The notes under the pieces are model-generated. The model did no database searches. It saw nothing but the letters and a program-made list of their open reading frames with translations, and was not told the origin of the DNA. Positions 33,718-42,776 of a stretch of 64,000 nucleotides of DNA are shown piece after piece. Location: assembly GCA_965205735.1 (NCBI GenBank), contig OZ242179.1, forward strand, positions 2,728,001 to 2,792,000, in the 5' to 3' direction. Both the position numbers and the translations under genes were made by a program. This DNA is from VXNE01 sp965205735 (GTDB taxonomy: Bacteria; Pseudomonadota; Gammaproteobacteria; Pseudomonadales; Azotimanducaceae). How positions within the stretch are numbered: the first letter of the stretch is position 1; every line of letters begins with the position of its first letter.

Positions 33718-34265
33718 CGCAGCACGCTTCCGTCCGCGGCGAGGCGTATGCGGGAAGGCCCCATGCGGTCGCTTGTCGCACCCGCCAGAACGAAATCGAC
33801 CCTGCGCTGGAAGTGTTTGCGCGCGCATAGTTCCGTGGTGGCCGGAGGGAATCGATTCAGATTAGCGGACGTGGAGACGATGGGCCCCCCGCACAGCCGC
33901 GCCAGCGCCCTGGCCTGCCGATGCCCAGGCACGCGAACGGCGACGGTCGGTCGCCCGCCCGTGATCCAGCGGGGAAAACGCCGGTTTGCAACGACCCACG
34001 TTTCCGCCCCCGGCCAGCTTCCCACGACGGCGCGTCGTGCAGCCGCCGACAGGCGCTCCAGTTCGACATCGAAACAGCGGGGCGAGGCTGCGACGACGAG
34101 AAGCCCCTTGTGCTGCGGCCGGCGCTTGATGCGCAGCACTCTCTGAACCGCCCATTCGTCGAACGGGTCGCAGGCAAGACCCCAGACCCCTTCCAGGGCA
34201 TGTACCACAATGCCGCCCCCAACGATCACATCCGCCGCGATCCGCAGATCAAGAACTGCACCCAT
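33714..34265 (-). CDS. tsaC: Threonylcarbamoyl-AMP synthase (TsaC/YrdC)
   Basis: Makes threonylcarbamoyl-AMP for the t6A37 modification of ANN-decoding tRNAs. The TsaC/YrdC fold is seen in LEGVWGLACDPFDEWAV, the KxR-type motif RIKRRPQHKGLLVVAA, VAVRVPGHR and the STSAN motif (IVSTSANLNRFPP). I start at ATG 34265 (183 residues, short YrdC form without a Sua5 domain); a TTG at 34310 is an alternative. It overlaps aroE by 4 bp and follows purE by 48 bp. Confidence 0.9.
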   Translation of the reverse strand: MGAVLDLRIAADVIVGGGIVVHALEGVWGLACDPFDEWAVQRVLRIKRRPQHKGLLVVAASPRCFDVELERLSAAARRAVVGSWPGAETWVVANRRFPRWITGGRPTVAVRVPGHRQARALARLCGGPIVSTSANLNRFPPATTELCARKHFQRRVDFVLAGATSDRMGPSRIRLAADGSVLR

Positions 34266-34313
34266 GCGGCACGCCGCTCCATGCCGTTGCCTGGTCAACC
34301 TGTCGGTCAAGAT

Positions 34314-34820
34314 CTAATCGCTGGCGTCGCCAGCGAGATCCTGCTGCACCGATGCGTTCTGGCGCGCGACCCCTTGGCGGTTGGTTTCCCGGTCATCGAT
34401 GAGTCGACCGGATAACTCCGGGTCGCTCGCGGCGATAATCTGCGCGGCAAGATAAGCGGCGTTCCTGGCACCCCCTACAGCCACCGTGGCCACCGGAACG
34501 CCGCTCGGCATCTGAACGGTGGAAAGCAGGGCGTCCAGACCCGAAAGCGGACCGCTCTCGATGGGGACGCCGATGACCGGACGCACGGTTTGCGCGGCCA
34601 CGGCTCCCGCAAGGTGCGCCGCCATTCCCGCTCCACAGATGAATACCGCGCAGTCCCGCGACAATGCGTCGGCGACATACTCGGCGGTGGCAACAGGGGT
34701 TCGGTGCGCCGATGTCACCCGCACCTCGAAGCCAACGTCGAGATCCGCCAGCACGTCCGCGCAGCGACGCATCGTCGGCCAGTCAGATTCCGAGCCCATC
34801 AAAATCGCCACCCAGGACAT
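34314..34820 (-). CDS. purE: N5-carboxyaminoimidazole ribonucleotide mutase PurE
   Basis: Converts N5-CAIR to CAIR in purine synthesis. The 168-residue class I PurE has the motifs ILMGSESDWPTM, RVTSAHRTP, ICGAGMAAHLAGAVAA and PVIGVPIESGPLSGLDALLS, and the catalytic His is in SAHR. ATG 34820 is preceded by GGAGGG about five bases upstream. The partner PurK is not adjacent; it usually follows purE, and here tsaC takes that place. It lies 17 bp after dprA. Confidence 0.95.
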   Translation of the reverse strand: MSWVAILMGSESDWPTMRRCADVLADLDVGFEVRVTSAHRTPVATAEYVADALSRDCAVFICGAGMAAHLAGAVAAQTVRPVIGVPIESGPLSGLDALLSTVQMPSGVPVATVAVGGARNAAYLAAQIIAASDPELSGRLIDDRETNRQGVARQNASVQQDLAGDASD

Positions 34821-34837
34821 CGCGCCCTCCAACCCTG

Positions 34838-35755
34838 TCAGGAAAGGGATCGAATATATCCCCCCCGATGGGCGGCGACAAACCCAAGCAGCTCAAGTTG
34901 TACAAGCGCCCCGGACGCCGCCTCCGGAGTCAGGCCCGTAGCACCCACAATGCGGTCCAGCGTAGTCGTTTCCGCGCCGACGAATTCCAACACGACCGCG
35001 AGCTCCTCCGGCGGGGTCGCCGGTGGACGGCTCGATATGCCCGCGCGCTCGTAACCAATCGCAAACAGGACATCGTCCGCGTCCTCGATCAACGCCGCAC
35101 CGTTTTTCAGGAGACGGTGACACCCGCCAGCCAGCGGACTCGTTACGGGCCCCGGCACCGCCATGACTTCGCGCCCTTGCTCCGCCGCCATCCGCGCCGT
35201 GATCAATGAGCCGCTTCGCGTCGTCGCCTCCACGACGACAACGCCCAGCGTCAAACCGCTGATCAGCCGATTGCGCTCCGGGAATCGGTGTTTGCGCGGG
35301 CCCGCATCCGGCGGGTATTCGGTTACTACTGCGCCATCGGCCGCAAGGATCTCCCGGGCCAGTCCCTCGTGCGCGCGGGGATACACCCGGTCCAGGCCGC
35401 TGCCCAATACGGCTACTGTTCGTCCCGACGCCGCCAAGGCGCCCCGGTGCGCAGCCGCATCGATACCGTAAGCAAGCCCGCTGACTACCACCAGGCCGCC
35501 AGACGCCAGTTCGCGAGCGAGCCCATGGGCGAAATCGCGGCCCGCGCGGGTCGCCTTGCGGCTCCCGACGATGGCGACCCCCGGCGCGCCCAACACGTTC
35601 GTCGCGCCACGCACGTATAGCCTGTTCGGCGGGTCCGCAATGGCGGCCAGCGGCTCCGGCAAGGCAGATTTGGCAAGACACTCCATGGCAAGGAGATTTG
35701 TATCGCGTTTCGACCGCCGCGTCGGTACGCATAGGCGCATGGTGGCGAAAGTCAC
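34838..35755 (-). CDS. dprA: DNA-processing protein DprA/Smf
   Basis: Loads RecA on single-stranded DNA taken up in transformation. The Rossmann-like DprA core is clear: VAIVGSRKATRAGRDFAHGL, VVVSGLAYGIDAAAHRGAL, VAVLGSGLDRVYPRAH, ERNRLISGLTLGVVVVEA and SGSLITARMAAEQGREVMAV. A C-terminal winged-helix part (TTLDRIVGATGLTPEAASGA) follows. At 305 residues it is shorter than E. coli Smf (374), as the N-terminal SAM-like domain is missing. The start is uncertain: GTG 35755, ATG 35740 and ATG 35686 are all in frame. It is divergent from def, as smf/def are neighbours in E. coli. It heads a long run of minus-strand genes. Confidence 0.93.
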   Translation of the reverse strand: MTFATMRLCVPTRRSKRDTNLLAMECLAKSALPEPLAAIADPPNRLYVRGATNVLGAPGVAIVGSRKATRAGRDFAHGLARELASGGLVVVSGLAYGIDAAAHRGALAASGRTVAVLGSGLDRVYPRAHEGLAREILAADGAVVTEYPPDAGPRKHRFPERNRLISGLTLGVVVVEATTRSGSLITARMAAEQGREVMAVPGPVTSPLAGGCHRLLKNGAALIEDADDVLFAIGYERAGISSRPPATPPEELAVVLEFVGAETTTLDRIVGATGLTPEAASGALVQLELLGFVAAHRGGYIRSLS

Positions 35756-35833
35756 CGCCCTTGGTCCGTGTAGGCCAAATGCTATTGGGCAAGTGCGATT
35801 CCAGCCCTTAGAATTGCAGTCCCTGCCGTCGAC

Positions 35834-36355
35834 ATGGCCAAGCCAATGGCCCCGCTCCGGATTCTGCAGTATCCCGATACACGGCTACGCACTCGCGCGC
35901 AGCCAGTGGATGCAGTGACGGATGATGTTCGCCAGCTCGTTGCCGACATGTTCGCGACCATGTACGCGGCACCGGGCGTGGGGCTTGCCGCAAGCCAGGT
36001 CGATGTGCACAAGCGAATCATCGTCGTTGACGTGTCGAAGGAGCGGAACGAACCGCATGCGTTCATCAATCCGGAAATCGAGATTATCGGCGGGACACAA
36101 CTGCTCGAAGAGGGTTGTTTGTCGGTTCCCGGTTTCTACGAAGCTGTCTCTCGCGTAGACAGGATTCGCGTTGCCGCCCTCAACGAACACGGCGAGTCCT
36201 TTGCGCTCGAAGCCGATGGTTTCCTCTCCGTATGCATCCAGCACGAATGCGACCATCTTGAAGGGAAACTGTTCGTCGACCGTCTCTCGAGCCTGAAGCG
36301 CAGCCGCATCCGAAAGAAACTCGCGAAACAACAGCGCGAAGACGTCCGCCCTTGA
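35834..36355 (+). CDS. def: Peptide deformylase
   Basis: A metalloenzyme removing the formyl group from nascent proteins. All three motifs are present: GVGLAASQ (residues 48-55), EEGCLSVPG with the metal-binding Cys, and QHECDHLEG with the HExxH metal site. The length of 173 is normal for type I enzymes. ATG 35834 is chosen; a second Met at codon 5 is possible. fmt begins at a TTG overlapping its stop. Confidence 0.97.
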   Translation: MAKPMAPLRILQYPDTRLRTRAQPVDAVTDDVRQLVADMFATMYAAPGVGLAASQVDVHKRIIVVDVSKERNEPHAFINPEIEIIGGTQLLEEGCLSVPGFYEAVSRVDRIRVAALNEHGESFALEADGFLSVCIQHECDHLEGKLFVDRLSSLKRSRIRKKLAKQQREDVRP

Positions 36356-37302
36356 ACCTCGGTTTTGCCGGCACGCCCAGCTTCGCTGTCCGCATCCTGC
36401 AAGCGCTGATCGACTCCACGCACGCGGTACGGGTAGTGCTCACGCAGCCGGACAGGCGAGCGGGCCGGGGTCGCAGATTCATTCCCAGTCCTGTCCGCAC
36501 ACTGGCTGAAGCCAACGGTCTGGCCGTACGCACCCCCATCCGCATCGCCGACGAACTCACTTGCCTGGAGGGCCTCGATGTCCTCGTCGTCGCCGCGTAC
36601 GGGCGTCTTCTTCCGCAGGCGATGCTAGATGCCCCCGCGCGGGGTTGCATCAACGTCCACGCCTCCCTGCTGCCGCGCTGGCGTGGCGCGGCGCCGGTCG
36701 AACACGCCATCATGGCGGGCGATGCGTTGACCGGCGTCAGCATCATGCAGATGGATGCCGGCCTCGACACGGGGCCGGTGATGTTGTCGCGCTCCGTCGC
36801 CGTCAGAGAGACCGATACCGGGGTTTCCCTGACGGCTGCCCTGGCTGATCTTGGTGCCGATACGCTGCTCGAATCCCTGGAGCAGCTCGACGCGCTCAAG
36901 CCCATTCCGCAGGACAACGCCCGCGCCACCTTCGCGCCAAAGCTTACCGACGCCGATGCCGCAATCGACTGGAGGCGTTCGGCCGCAAGCGTCGCGCGCC
37001 AGCTACGCGCGCTGGCGCATCGCCGTACCGCCTACACAATGATCGGCGACGAACGTCTACTGGTGCTGGGGGCGCGCTCGGTTCCATTGCAGAAGAAGGG
37101 CTTGGGATCGGGTTCGGCCCAGGACCCCGGGACTGTGTCGAAGTCCCGCGAGGGTGTCACGGTCGCCTGCGGGGAGGGGGCGCTTTTGCTCCAGACCGTT
37201 CAGCTTTCCCGCGGCAGCGGACGTTCGATGTCTGCGCGCGACGCCGCGAACGGTTACCCACAGATCTTTGCCACCGGCGTGCGTTTCGATGTCCCCGGCT
37301 GA
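36352..37302 (+). CDS. fmt: Methionyl-tRNA formyltransferase
   Basis: Formylates initiator Met-tRNA. The 316-residue product begins NLGFAGTPSFAVRILQALID and carries the formyltransferase core INVHASLLPRWRGAAPVEHA (Asn-His catalytic pair), GVSIMQMDAGLDTGPVM (catalytic Asp) and a C-terminal OB-like domain. The start is TTG 36352, overlapping the def stop TGA, so translation is coupled. The rsmB ATG lies 14 bp inside its end. Confidence 0.96.
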   Translation: MNLGFAGTPSFAVRILQALIDSTHAVRVVLTQPDRRAGRGRRFIPSPVRTLAEANGLAVRTPIRIADELTCLEGLDVLVVAAYGRLLPQAMLDAPARGCINVHASLLPRWRGAAPVEHAIMAGDALTGVSIMQMDAGLDTGPVMLSRSVAVRETDTGVSLTAALADLGADTLLESLEQLDALKPIPQDNARATFAPKLTDADAAIDWRRSAASVARQLRALAHRRTAYTMIGDERLLVLGARSVPLQKKGLGSGSAQDPGTVSKSREGVTVACGEGALLLQTVQLSRGSGRSMSARDAANGYPQIFATGVRFDVPG

Positions 37303-38557
37303 TCTCCGGGCAAAGGCCGCCCATGCGCTCGCCGCGGTCCGACGTGGACGCGCGCTGCGCGACATTATCGAGCCCGGCGCGCCTTCTCTCGTGACGGAGC
37401 TCGCCTATGGCGCTTGCCGGCGCTTCTATTCGATCCGGGCCGAAGTGGACGCGCGTCTGCAGCGGGCCATGCGGAAGAGTGATCAGGATCTGTATGCGCT
37501 TCTGATGATCGGCGTCTACCAAATCCGCCACACCGACATTCCGGTTCACGCCGCCGTTTCCGAGACCGTCGCCGCCGCGTCGGCCTTGCGCAAACCTTGG
37601 GCGCGTCCACTCATCAATGCCGTACTCCGGCGCATCACCAAGACCCGCTTGACCCCCTCCACGGACGAGGCGCGGCGCGATCATCCCCAATGGCTCATCG
37701 ATGCTTTGGAAGCGGCGCATCCAGGTGCCTGTCCGGAACTGTTCGAGATCAACAACAGCCGCGCGCCGATGGCGCTTCGGGTCAATCGCACCAAAACGGA
37801 CCCTCACCGATACCGCTCGCAGCTCGATGCTGTCGGCCTTGCGCACCGACCAGGCATGACGCCCGATTCCATCATCCTCGAGCAGCCCATGCCCGCCCGT
37901 GAACTGCCCGGATACGAACGGGGATGGGTCGCCGTGCAAGACGAAGGCGCCCAGCTTGCGGCGGGGCTGCTCGATCTGCCTCCCCGATCCGCGGTACTCG
38001 ATGCCTGTGCCGCGCCCGGCGGCAAGGCGTTCCACCTCCTGGAACGCGATCCGTCGTTGAACGTCACGGCGCTCGATCGGGATGAAACACGGCTTGCCTA
38101 CCTCAAGCGAGATGCCCGGCGCCTGGGTCACTCCCTTCGCCATGTCATCGCCGCCGACGCGACCGGCTCCGCCTGGTGGGACGGCGACTCTTTCGCTGCG
38201 ATCCTGCTCGACGTTCCCTGCTCCGGGACAGGTACGCTACGGCGCCATCCCGATATTAAGGTCAACCGCCCCTCGGACGCCCTTGCGCGCACGATCGAGC
38301 AACAGCGCGCCTTGCTCGCCGGCGTATGGCCAACGCTTTCATGCGGCGGCACGCTGCTTTACTGTACCTGTTCCATATTGCCGGCAGAAAATCAGGACGT
38401 AGTGGCTGGATTCACGCAACGAACCCCGGACGCGAAGGCTCGGGCAATCCGCGCGAACTGGGGCTGTGACGCCCCACCCGGGCGCCTGCTCCTTCCGCGC
38501 AAGGACGGCGCGGACGGTTTTTTCTTCGCATTGATCGACAAGGTTGATGCCGAATGA
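37289..38557 (+). CDS. rsmB: 16S rRNA (cytosine-967-C5)-methyltransferase RsmB
   Basis: Methylates C967 of 16S rRNA. It has an N-terminal NusB-like domain (ADLRAKAAHALAAVRRGRAL, residues 4-23) and a Rossmann-type methyltransferase with LDACAAPGGKAFHLLE (SAM), the catalytic Cys in LLDVPCSGTGTLRRHPDIK and the second Cys motif LLYCTCSILPAENQDVV. From ATG 37289 it is 422 residues, overlapping fmt by 14 bp and trkA by 4 bp. The open frame extends upstream within fmt, but that part is not coding. Confidence 0.96.
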   Translation: MSPADLRAKAAHALAAVRRGRALRDIIEPGAPSLVTELAYGACRRFYSIRAEVDARLQRAMRKSDQDLYALLMIGVYQIRHTDIPVHAAVSETVAAASALRKPWARPLINAVLRRITKTRLTPSTDEARRDHPQWLIDALEAAHPGACPELFEINNSRAPMALRVNRTKTDPHRYRSQLDAVGLAHRPGMTPDSIILEQPMPARELPGYERGWVAVQDEGAQLAAGLLDLPPRSAVLDACAAPGGKAFHLLERDPSLNVTALDRDETRLAYLKRDARRLGHSLRHVIAADATGSAWWDGDSFAAILLDVPCSGTGTLRRHPDIKVNRPSDALARTIEQQRALLAGVWPTLSCGGTLLYCTCSILPAENQDVVAGFTQRTPDAKARAIRANWGCDAPPGRLLLPRKDGADGFFFALIDKVDAE

Positions 38558-39933
38558 ACATTCTCATTCTCGGTGCGGGGCAGGTGGGCGGAACACTGGC
38601 GCAGCACCTTGCGAGCGAAGCGTTCGATATCACGGTCGTGGACATAGACGGTGCCCGGCTGGAGGAACTCCGCCGGCGTCTGGATATCCGCACCGTCCAG
38701 GGACACGCCTCCCGGCCCGACGTGCTGCGCAGGGCCGGCGTCGAGGACGCCGACATGCTGATCGCGGTGACGCCGTATGACGAAGTCAACATGGTCGCAT
38801 GCCAGGTGTGCTACACGATGTTCCAGACCGAGCGAAAGATCGCGCGCATTCGCGAAGATTCGTTCCACACCCGTTCAAGCCTGTTCAGCAGCGAACACAT
38901 GCCGATCGACTTCGTGATCAATCCGGAGCGGGTAGTCACCGACCAGATCAAGGAACTCCTGCAACGGCCCGGCGCGCTGCAGGTCCTCGATTTCGCGAAC
39001 GGCCGCGTCAAGCTCGTCGCCATGCGAGTGCGCGAGGATGGGCCGCTTGTTGGCAGCCAGTTGCACCAGTTGCGACGCCGCATGCCCAAGGCCGATACGC
39101 GCGTCGCGGCGATCTTTCGGCGCGACCGCGCCATCCTGCCGGAGGGCGATACGACCATCGAGGCGGACGACGAAATCTTTTTCATCGCCGCGACAGAACA
39201 CATCGACGACGTCATGGCGGCACTCAGGCAGGTGGAGCGCCCCTACAAGCGCGTGCTCGTCGCCGGCGGCGGGCGCATCGGCGCATACCTCGCGAGGGCG
39301 ATCGAATCCAGCTTCTCCGTCAAGGTCATCGAACGCGATGAAGGCCGCGCCAACGAGATCGCGCGACGCCTCGAGTCCGCGGTAGTGATCCTTGGCGACG
39401 CCACCGACAGGGAACTGTTGCTGCAGGAGAACATCGAGCGAGTCGACGTCTTCTGCGCCGTAACGGACGACGACGAAGTGAATATCATGTCCTCACTGCT
39501 GGCCAAACGCCTGGGCGTAAGGCAGGTGATGACGTTGATCGGCAAACCCGCCTACATAGACTTGGTCGTGGGCCGGGATATCGATATCGCAATCTCGCCG
39601 CAACTCGCAACCACGAGCATGATTCTCGCGCATGTGCGGCGCGGCGACGTGACGCAGGTTCATAGCCTTCGGCGCGGCGCCGCAGAAGCCATGGAAGCGG
39701 TAGTGCACGGCGGAGCGAAGAGCAGCAAGATCATCGGCAAACGCCTGGACAGCCTGCCGCTTCCCTCGGGCACCACCATCGGTGCCATCGTCCGCGGCGA
39801 GGACGTCCTGATCGCGCACGACGATGTCGTGATCGAACCCGAGGATCACGTCATTCTATTCCTGACCGACAGGCGCAAACGCCGCATTGCCGAAGTTGGC
39901 CGCCTGTTTCAGGCGGATCCGTCCTTCTTTTAG
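38554..39933 (+). CDS. trkA: Trk potassium uptake protein TrkA
   Basis: The cytosolic NAD(H)-binding regulator of the TrkH potassium channel. The 459-residue protein has two tandem RCK units: MNILILGAGQVGGTLAQHLA (first RCK_N) and VLVAGGGRIGAYLARAIE (second RCK_N), each followed by an RCK_C domain (KLVAMRVREDGPLVGSQL and SKIIGKRLDSLPLPSGTTI). It starts in the rsmB stop (ATGA). trkH follows but is separated from it by a 258-bp inserted element, so the two genes are now less tightly coupled than elsewhere. Confidence 0.97.
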   Translation: MNILILGAGQVGGTLAQHLASEAFDITVVDIDGARLEELRRRLDIRTVQGHASRPDVLRRAGVEDADMLIAVTPYDEVNMVACQVCYTMFQTERKIARIREDSFHTRSSLFSSEHMPIDFVINPERVVTDQIKELLQRPGALQVLDFANGRVKLVAMRVREDGPLVGSQLHQLRRRMPKADTRVAAIFRRDRAILPEGDTTIEADDEIFFIAATEHIDDVMAALRQVERPYKRVLVAGGGRIGAYLARAIESSFSVKVIERDEGRANEIARRLESAVVILGDATDRELLLQENIERVDVFCAVTDDDEVNIMSSLLAKRLGVRQVMTLIGKPAYIDLVVGRDIDIAISPQLATTSMILAHVRRGDVTQVHSLRRGAAEAMEAVVHGGAKSSKIIGKRLDSLPLPSGTTIGAIVRGEDVLIAHDDVVIEPEDHVILFLTDRRKRRIAEVGRLFQADPSFF

Positions 39934-39938
39934 CGACA

Positions 39939-40196
39939 CTAGTGCTCCGTCAAGTCCAAAAATGCGAGCGTAGCTGCGAGGGATTTTTAGTTCCTGGCAA
40001 GGCGCGACGACGCGGTGTGGAAGGCCCCACACAAGGAGGAGCAACGGAGCCTTCAGCCGGGGAGCGCGAGGGGATACCCCTCGCAAGAAAACAAGCTTCA
40101 GCCGGGGAGCGCGAGGGCATACCCCTCGCAAGAAAACTATCCAGGGGCCAAAAAGATTCGCAGATACCCGTAGATTTGGGCTTGACGGAGCACTAG
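39939..40196. mobile_element. MITE-like element between trkA and trkH
   Basis: A 258-bp segment bounded by 22-bp inverted repeats, CTAGTGCTCCGTCAAG... at 39939-39960 and its complement at 40175-40196, with one mismatch. If the outer CTAG on each side is a 4-bp target duplication, as produced by IS5-type elements, the true terminal repeats are 18 bp beginning TGCTCCGTCAAG. No transposase frame fits inside. The inside contains two tandem copies of the hairpin repeat described separately. The left end is five bases from the trkA stop. The right end abuts the trkH ATG, and its GGAG (40187-40190) is six bases from that ATG, so it can serve as the ribosome-binding site. Confidence 0.75.
40046..40138 (-). 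repeat. Tandem hairpin repeat, locus A (two copies)
   Basis: Two direct copies, about 46 bp apart, of a unit which on the minus strand reads TTTTCTTGCGAGGGGTA, a CCCTCGC half and then GCTCCCCGGCTGAAG. Each unit has a near-palindrome GCGAGGGG/CCCCTCGC able to form an 8-bp stem; the copy at 40093-40138 has one mismatched stem position. The same dimer occurs at 57111-57232 and 58010-58142 in the opposite orientation. REP-like in character. Confidence 0.85.
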
Positions 40197-41636
40197 ATGC
40201 ACTTCGGCGTCATTCTCCGCACCACCGGCGTACTCCTCTGCCTGTTCAGCATCGCCATGCTGCTGCCGCTGATCGTCGCGTGGATCTATGGCGAGGACAC
40301 TCTTCAGACATTCCTCACCGCGTTTTTCATCACGGTCGCCAGCGGAGCTTTGCTTTGGCTCGTCGGGCGCGGCGAGGCGGACCTCCGAAGCCGCGAGGGC
40401 TTCCTCATTACGGCACTGTTCTATATCGGCCTGGGATTGTTCGGCGCGCTGCCGATGTACCTCGCCCCGAGCCTCGCCGACTCGTTCACGGACGCTACTT
40501 TCGAGTCGATCTCCGGGCTCACGACGACAGGCGCGACGGTCATCACCGGACTCGACGAACTGCCGCGCTCCATCCTCTTCTACCGGCAACTTTTGCAGTG
40601 GTTGGGGGGCATGGGCATTATCGTGCTGGCGGTTGCCGTGTTGCCCATGCTCGGAGTGGGGGGCATGCAACTCTATCGCGCGGAATCGCCCGGGCCGATC
40701 AAGGACACCAAGCTTCGGCCGCGTATCGCCGAAACCGCAAAGGCGCTATGGCTGATCTACTTCAGCATCTCCCTGGCTTGCGGGTTGGCGTACTGGATCG
40801 CGGGAATGTCGCCATTCGACGCTATCTGTCATGCCTTCTCCACCGTGGCGATCGGTGGGTTTTCTACCCACGACGCGAGCATCGGCCACTTCGCCAGTCC
40901 CGCGGTGGAATCGGTCGCCATCTTTTTCATGATTGTCTCGGGCATCAACTTCGGCCTGCACTTTGTCGCCTGGCGCAGACCCGGGAGGTATTTCGCAGAC
41001 ATAGAAGTAAGAACCTACCTGGCCGCCCTCGCAGCGGTTTCGCTCCTGGTGGTCTGGGCCCTGCTGCGGCACCCGGGCTCGGCCGACAATCCCGTACGGG
41101 ATGGCATATTCCACGCGGTCTCCATCACCACGACGACCGGGTTCACCACAGCCGACTTTAGCGCGTGGCCCGCGTTCACCCCCGTTCTGCTGCTCTTCGC
41201 CGCTTTCGCGGGCGGTTGCGCCGGTTCCACCGCTGGCGGAATAAAGGTGATCCGGGCCCTGCTCATCATCCGACAGGGCGTGCGCGAAATCAGACGGTTG
41301 ATTCACCCCAACGGCGTGTTCCCAGTGAAACTCGGCAAGGATGTCATCCCCGATCGGGTGGTTGACAGCATCTGGGGCTTTTTCGCAGCCTACATCCTGA
41401 TTTTCTTAGGCATGGTCTGTCTGCTGCTCGGCGTTTCGGACATCGACTTCATTACCGCGTTCTCAGCAGTCGGCGCGTGTCTCAACAACCTCGGCCCCGG
41501 ACTCGGCTCGGTAGCTGTCAACTACGCCGACTTGCCGGCGGTCACGAAATGGCTGCTCGTCCTCACCATGCTCTTCGGGCGGCTGGAGATTTTCACCCTG
41601 CTGGTTCTGTTTACGCCCTCGTACTGGCGCAGTTGA
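40197..41636 (+). CDS. trkH: Trk potassium uptake channel TrkH
   Basis: The membrane pore of the Trk K+ uptake system, 479 residues with about ten membrane segments and four pore-loop repeats: SGLTTTGATVITGLD, STVAIGGFSTHDASIG, SITTTTGFTTADFS and GACLNNLGPGLGSVA, each supplying a selectivity-filter Gly. The conserved gating-loop region GGCAGSTAGGIKVIRAL is present. ATG 40197 immediately follows the right end of a MITE-like element that provides GGAG at 40187-40190. It works with TrkA upstream. Confidence 0.97.
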   Translation: MHFGVILRTTGVLLCLFSIAMLLPLIVAWIYGEDTLQTFLTAFFITVASGALLWLVGRGEADLRSREGFLITALFYIGLGLFGALPMYLAPSLADSFTDATFESISGLTTTGATVITGLDELPRSILFYRQLLQWLGGMGIIVLAVAVLPMLGVGGMQLYRAESPGPIKDTKLRPRIAETAKALWLIYFSISLACGLAYWIAGMSPFDAICHAFSTVAIGGFSTHDASIGHFASPAVESVAIFFMIVSGINFGLHFVAWRRPGRYFADIEVRTYLAALAAVSLLVVWALLRHPGSADNPVRDGIFHAVSITTTTGFTTADFSAWPAFTPVLLLFAAFAGGCAGSTAGGIKVIRALLIIRQGVREIRRLIHPNGVFPVKLGKDVIPDRVVDSIWGFFAAYILIFLGMVCLLLGVSDIDFITAFSAVGACLNNLGPGLGSVAVNYADLPAVTKWLLVLTMLFGRLEIFTLLVLFTPSYWRS

Positions 41637-41661
41637 GCGCTCGCCGTTGATCCCTATATTG

Positions 41662-41680
41662 CCCCCCACCCCTAGGGGGG
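41662..41680. terminator. Possible terminator hairpin after trkH
   Basis: CCCCCC (41662-41667) and GGGGGG (41675-41680) can pair around a 7-base loop in the 80-bp gap between the convergent ends of trkH and the acyltransferase gene. No clean T-tract follows on either strand, though the flank is AT-rich, so activity as a terminator is uncertain. Confidence 0.35.
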
Positions 41681-41716
41681 TAAGTAAATTAGGCTTATTT
41701 TCAATAGGTTAAAACT

Positions 41717-42592
41717 TTATCGGCTCCGGCGCAGCGGGTACCGGAATCGGTTGTATTCCCACTGGTATTGGGCGGGTTCGCGAAGCACCACGGATTCAAT
41801 CGCAGCATTCATCACGGTGGCGCTTACGACCGGATCCGGATCGCGAATTTGGTCATCCACAAGCGCATAGCGGACTTCAAAACCGCCGTGGGTCCTTTGC
41901 GCTGTGGCCACGATCACACGGGCTTGCTCTGTCAGCAACCGATGCGCGAGCGTCATTGTCATGGCGTCACGGCCGAAGAACGGTGCCCGCACGCCTGCCT
42001 CCGGTGGCGGCGTCTGATCCGGCAGGATACCCACGATGCCGCCGCTCTCAAGGGCGCGTTTCACGGCGCGCAACCCGCCGATATCCGCCGCTGCCATCGT
42101 TGTGCCCCACCTGCACCGCGCCCGGATCATCTCTTCCTCCAGCCCAGGGACTCTCGGCGGAGCATAGAGGCAGGTTATCGGCGACCGGCGAAAAGCGTAG
42201 GCAAGGACCTCCCAGTTGCCGAAGTGAGGCATGATGATGAACGTGCCCCCGACCGCCGGTTCGTCAAGTAGCTCGGCGCCCTCGACGACACGGACGACTC
42301 GCGACAGCGCGTCCGCTTTGCCGTACCAAACAAAACCCATTTCCGCGATCAGGCGGCCCGTTTCGATCAGGCTCCGGCGGCAAAGTTCTCTTCGCTGCTG
42401 TCGCGACAGGCGCGGGAAGCAGGCGTCGATGTTCAACGAGGTGATCCGCGCCGGCCGCGTCTTCAACCACCAGGCCGTCGCGCCGATGACTGTACCCACC
42501 GCTCTGGCCGCCCGCAATGGGAGGCTAGCCATGACGCGGAATCCCGCGATCAGGCATTGGGCGAATGCGCGCTTTAGCTGCATGTTTTCCAT
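41717..42592 (-). CDS. Lysophospholipid/lipid A acyltransferase (LpxL/HtrB family)
   Basis: A membrane-associated late acyltransferase, 291 residues, with an N-terminal hydrophobic helix. The catalytic HX4E motif is IMPHFGNWEVLA. Other family elements are LYAPPRVPGLEEEMIRAR, KRALESGGIVGILPDQTPPP and VRAPFFGRDAMTMTLAHRLL. It would add a secondary acyl chain to Kdo2-lipid IVA or act on a related lipid; LpxL, LpxM and lauroyl-transferase types cannot be separated by eye. gmhA/gmhB elsewhere in the window point to heptose-containing LPS. It is convergent with trkH and divergent from the plsC-like gene. Confidence 0.88.
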   Translation of the reverse strand: MENMQLKRAFAQCLIAGFRVMASLPLRAARAVGTVIGATAWWLKTRPARITSLNIDACFPRLSRQQRRELCRRSLIETGRLIAEMGFVWYGKADALSRVVRVVEGAELLDEPAVGGTFIIMPHFGNWEVLAYAFRRSPITCLYAPPRVPGLEEEMIRARCRWGTTMAAADIGGLRAVKRALESGGIVGILPDQTPPPEAGVRAPFFGRDAMTMTLAHRLLTEQARVIVATAQRTHGGFEVRYALVDDQIRDPDPVVSATVMNAAIESVVLREPAQYQWEYNRFRYPLRRSR

Positions 42593-42776
42593 TTCGGTCG
42601 TTGCAAGTCAATGGCCGCTGCCACCTTCAGTTGCGGCTGGCTTTCAGCACATCCGGCTGTATGCTGCGAGCTTCTTGAAAGACGAGGCGCAACCACTGTC
42701 CGCGACCGTTCGCAACCCTTATACAAAACCCGCATCGGGAAATGATATATAGGTCAAATTCGGCCAACCAGCCGGG

